Source of the DNA: Adiantum capillus-veneris
Lineage: Eukaryota; Streptophyta; Polypodiopsida; Polypodiales; Pteridaceae
DNA length: 60,000 nt
NCBI GenBank assembly: GCA_014529385.2
Contig: CM043948.1
Coordinates: 77,922,291 to 77,982,290, forward strand
Reading direction: 5' to 3'
Shown here: piece after piece, positions 57,466 to 60,000 of the stretch
Layout: each line of letters begins with the position of its first letter
Numbering within the stretch: the stretch's first letter is position 1
Notes under the pieces: model-generated
Seen by the model: the letters and a program-made list of their open reading frames with translations, nothing else
Database searches by the model: none
Told to the model about the DNA's origin: nothing
Position numbers and translations under genes: made by a program

Positions 57466-59404
57466 TGAGGCAATATTTTCCATGCATGGGAACCCCCCCA
57501 TATATCTTTGCCCTTGTACCAAAATATTTCCTATTATATAAGTTACTTTTGATTTTTCTTCAATTTTTCACAAAAGTTTTAGCCTTTATTATATAAATAA
57601 AACTTATTCTAATCAATCACGATGTAGCATAAATAAGTAAACTTTCTTTGTTGATATCTCTTTTGACCTTAAATATTAATTATATATATTCTAAATTACA
57701 TTATATAGTTTAGTATTTTCAATATATTTTTCATGTATATATATTATTCCACTCTACCAAATATTTTATTCACTACTTTTCATTTTCAAACCTCAACCCC
57801 ACTTTCAAATTTCAATAATACCTCCATCTAGATGATTGTCAATCTTTTCAAAACTCTAGGTCATGTTTTCATACACATGAACGAGCTTACACTTGAAGGC
57901 AAGAGAGAAGTCCACTCAAAGGGGACAACAAAAAGACCTTTGCAACCACAAATAATACATTATTTGGCTAAATTTTTTAAGTAGAGAAGAACCCCAAATC
58001 TGAAGAAGCATTCAACATTAAAGATGTAGCTCGTGACCTCAGCTTTTAGCTCAAATTTTTTCAAAATTTTTGGAGTTATGAACATTAAGATATGATTTTT
58101 GTAGTGGACCCCAGTTTTCTCATGTAATGGTGACACAGGCCATCCCCAATTTTCTTCCCTCTAGAATGCCTATGGTTCTACAAGTCTTCAAGCATGATTA
58201 CAAGAGACAAGACTCTTTTAATGAGGTCTTGGCAAGTCTAGAGTGATTCTATCACCATTTTTGGAGGATCCATCCTCATCAACAACTATCCACCTTTGAC
58301 AATCTCTCTTGTAAATTTCTTACCTCTCTCTTCTCTCCCTAATAAGCTTATGTCTAGCCAAAGCTAGACTATTGTAAATATCTCCTATCCTCTACATCCT
58401 ACCCACATTCTCTCATCTTCTTTATCTATTGACTCTGGTATTTTAAATAATGAGGAGACAAGATGGGAGCCACAGTCACATGCACCCCATTTTCCTAGTC
58501 ACCAAAGTGGGACACTCACCTCAAATAGAAATATTGCTAAATCCTCCCCTCCTTCCCTATATAAGGAGGTCGTGAGAGCTCACTTGGAAAAACACACACA
58601 CACGCACACACCTATCCATACACACTCTTGTGCTACATGCTTGTAGCATGAACCCTAATCACATAATCACAACACCATCATCATCACCATCACCATGCAC
58701 AAAAGATGAGCACCACACCTCCACACCACTTGTAATTAAGGGTTGAAGGCACAATTTCAAGAAGAAGAAGGGTGGACACACTCATGATATTCCTCGCCAT
58801 CAACTCCCATCTCTCCATTATGCCTTCTACGATCTTGTCCCCTTCTCATTTTCCTGCCATACGCTACCTATTGTATTCATCTTTTGCAAGCAATCAACAC
58901 ACTCCATCTTGGTGCCATACTTTGTGTCGCTTTGGATACATCTCATTGTGAGTATGGTATATGCTTGTTCCTTGCCTTTTTTTTCTGCTTATGTAAAGGT
59001 GTGCGGATTCGCCACCATACACACACACGTTCTCTCTCCCTCTCATAATCCTATCATCTTGCTACCTCGATCTTGAGGTGTGCGGATTCGCCACCTCTTG
59101 TATGATAAGTGAGCATACTCGCAAGTTTCCCCTACCTCATTATCTTCCTTACTAACATGCACGAGTAGCAAGCCCATTCTCACTAATTCACCACTCCTCT
59201 CACCTTATTCTCCGACCACCCCATTCCACATTTGGGCGTGGATCTTGAAATTGTTTTCCATGGCATGCTTCATTGTGTATATGTATGTGTCCTAGCCGCA
59301 TATCTTGCTAAGTGGTGCCCCTATTGTGTATCCCCCATGATGAGGCCATTGTGCATAGTCTTGGTGTAGAGGCCACCGGGTCTATTTTTCACTTCCGCCT
59401 CTCA
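57466..59404 (+). repeat. 5' LTR of an element leaving the window
   Basis: It opens TGAGGCAATATTTTCC and ends CCGCCTCTCA; 1,939 bases, closely matching 28,910-30,821. It contains TATATAAGG at 58,558-58,566. It is followed two bases later by a primer site, so it is a 5' LTR. It also has a local duplication with AATAAGCTTATGTCTAGCC near 58,340 that is absent from the 28,910 copy. Confidence 0.92.
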
Positions 59405-59406
59405 TT

Positions 59407-59424
59407 TGGTGCCCCCACGGAGGA
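59407..59424 (+). other. Primer binding site
   Basis: TGGTGCCCCCACGGAGGA, two bases after the LTR. It differs from the 20,742 site only at the fourth base (T for C), so both families probably use the same tRNA primer. Confidence 0.8.
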
Positions 59425-59473
59425 GGGCTCTCAAGACCTTTAGTTTACAAGGCTAACATGTTTACTTCTCTTC

Positions 59474-59731
59474 ATGGACGAATGGCTTCTTGAATTCTCT
59501 AATTGGACCACTATAGAGGAGGAGCTTCAAGAAGGCTTGACTCAAGTCATCAAGACACTCTTGCCAGGGTGTTGTATTGTTAGCATAGAAGAGGTGGTAA
59601 GACCCTCTTTCCCTACTCAAATTGTTTACATTTCTCATCATCCTCGCAAGCGTAAAAGCAAGGCACAAGCTGCATCATGCTCACATTGTAGCCAAAAACC
59701 GTACCTTCGACATGAGTGCAACCCAAAGTGA
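59474..59731 (+). CDS. Small ORF in the retrotransposon leader
   Basis: An 85-codon ORF starting ATG at 59,474-59,476 (MDEWLLEFSNWTTIEEELQE), with a basic patch (HPRKRKSKAQ) and a C-terminal CSHCSQKPYLRHEC, which has knuckle-like Cys/His spacing but not the retroviral Cx2Cx4Hx4C. It lies in the leader between primer site and the expected gag, so it may be an accessory ORF or chance. The gag start is beyond or degraded within the last 270 bases. Confidence 0.35.
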   Translation: MDEWLLEFSNWTTIEEELQEGLTQVIKTLLPGCCIVSIEEVVRPSFPTQIVYISHHPRKRKSKAQAASCSHCSQKPYLRHECNPK

Positions 59732-60000
59732 AGAAAAGGCCATCATTTTCTCCCTCGACATCCGCACAGGCGTTCTCACATCAGTAGGCTTTCAAGTAGA
59801 ACCAGGCTTCTCTATATCTATGTCCACATCTTTCCCACCTATTCCACCTACACCCACAACAAGACTTCACAACTTGAGGAAGCTACTACGAACGCGTTGT
59901 CCCTCCCTCTCCCTTGCACCAAAAGATTCAAGGGTTTTTCAGCGCCGACAATCACCCCGTCTCCAAAACAAAAGGGTAAATCCTCCAAAGTCTTTCTATA
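59732..60000 (+). other. Retrotransposon leader or early gag, unresolved
   Basis: Ser/Pro-rich coding-like composition on the plus strand but no open frame to the edge that I can trust. The element continues outside the window. Confidence 0.3.

Noticed and set aside
57050-57541. A 163-codon plus-strand ORF rich in Ser-Leu
   Set aside because: It is mostly the translation of the CT microsatellite and carries no protein-like sequence outside it.
1-60000. tRNA, rRNA or organellar genes
   Set aside because: I looked for cloverleaf-like and rRNA-like sequence and saw none; tRNA-complementary signals are only the retrotransposon primer sites.

Overview
The window reads as nuclear DNA of a land plant. 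It holds Ty3/gypsy LTR retrotransposons of the dual-RNase-H type, TATA-bearing LTRs, a canonical 80-bp GT-AG intron, long CT microsatellites, and no operon or ribosome-binding-site layout. A seed-free plant such as a fern is my guess, because of the DUF7869-type transposase and the repeat-dominated, slowly decayed sequence. The sequence alone does not prove it. No intact host gene was found; nearly every coding segment carries stops or frameshifts.

Layout. 1-1,061: a truncated unrecognised minus-strand ORF and a short candidate LTR with its polypurine tract. 1,062-4,595: nothing recognisable. 4,596-5,626: an unrecognised minus-strand coding remnant. 5,757-8,198: two FCP1/NIF-like (HAD) phosphatase fragments on the minus strand, both with a degraded catalytic motif. 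7,870-22,735: a tandem segmental duplication. Copy A carries a TTAA-flanked element with inverted ends (9,577-10,915). Copy B lacks it but is split by a minus-strand gypsy retrotransposon (13,244-21,890). 23,659-30,821: a plus-strand gypsy element with a truncated 5' LTR. 31,773-34,497: a minus-strand gene of unknown family. 34,545-42,460: about 8 kb of palindromic minisatellite with an AT-rich centre. 42,562-45,786: a plus-strand DUF7869-type transposase frame. 46,120-47,815: a related LTR-like block. 47,995-51,532: a minus-strand gag-protease retroelement without reverse transcriptase. 51,990-53,813: a roughly 280-bp-period array carrying a 20-bp palindrome. 55,366-56,110: a third gypsy RT relic. 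57,466-60,000: the 5' LTR, primer site and leader of an element that runs out of the window.

The dominant non-coding feature is one family of imperfect minisatellites built on CCCTATGGCC...GGCCATAGGG, present in seven blocks. The most interesting locus is 31.7-45.8 kb. Two genes are transcribed away from each other, each opening just after a splice-acceptor-like site, and are separated by the largest block of this minisatellite. The two edges of that core contain inverted copies of each other. The two genes may form one large DNA transposon or domesticated module. That is an inference, because no outer terminal repeats or target duplication could be delimited.
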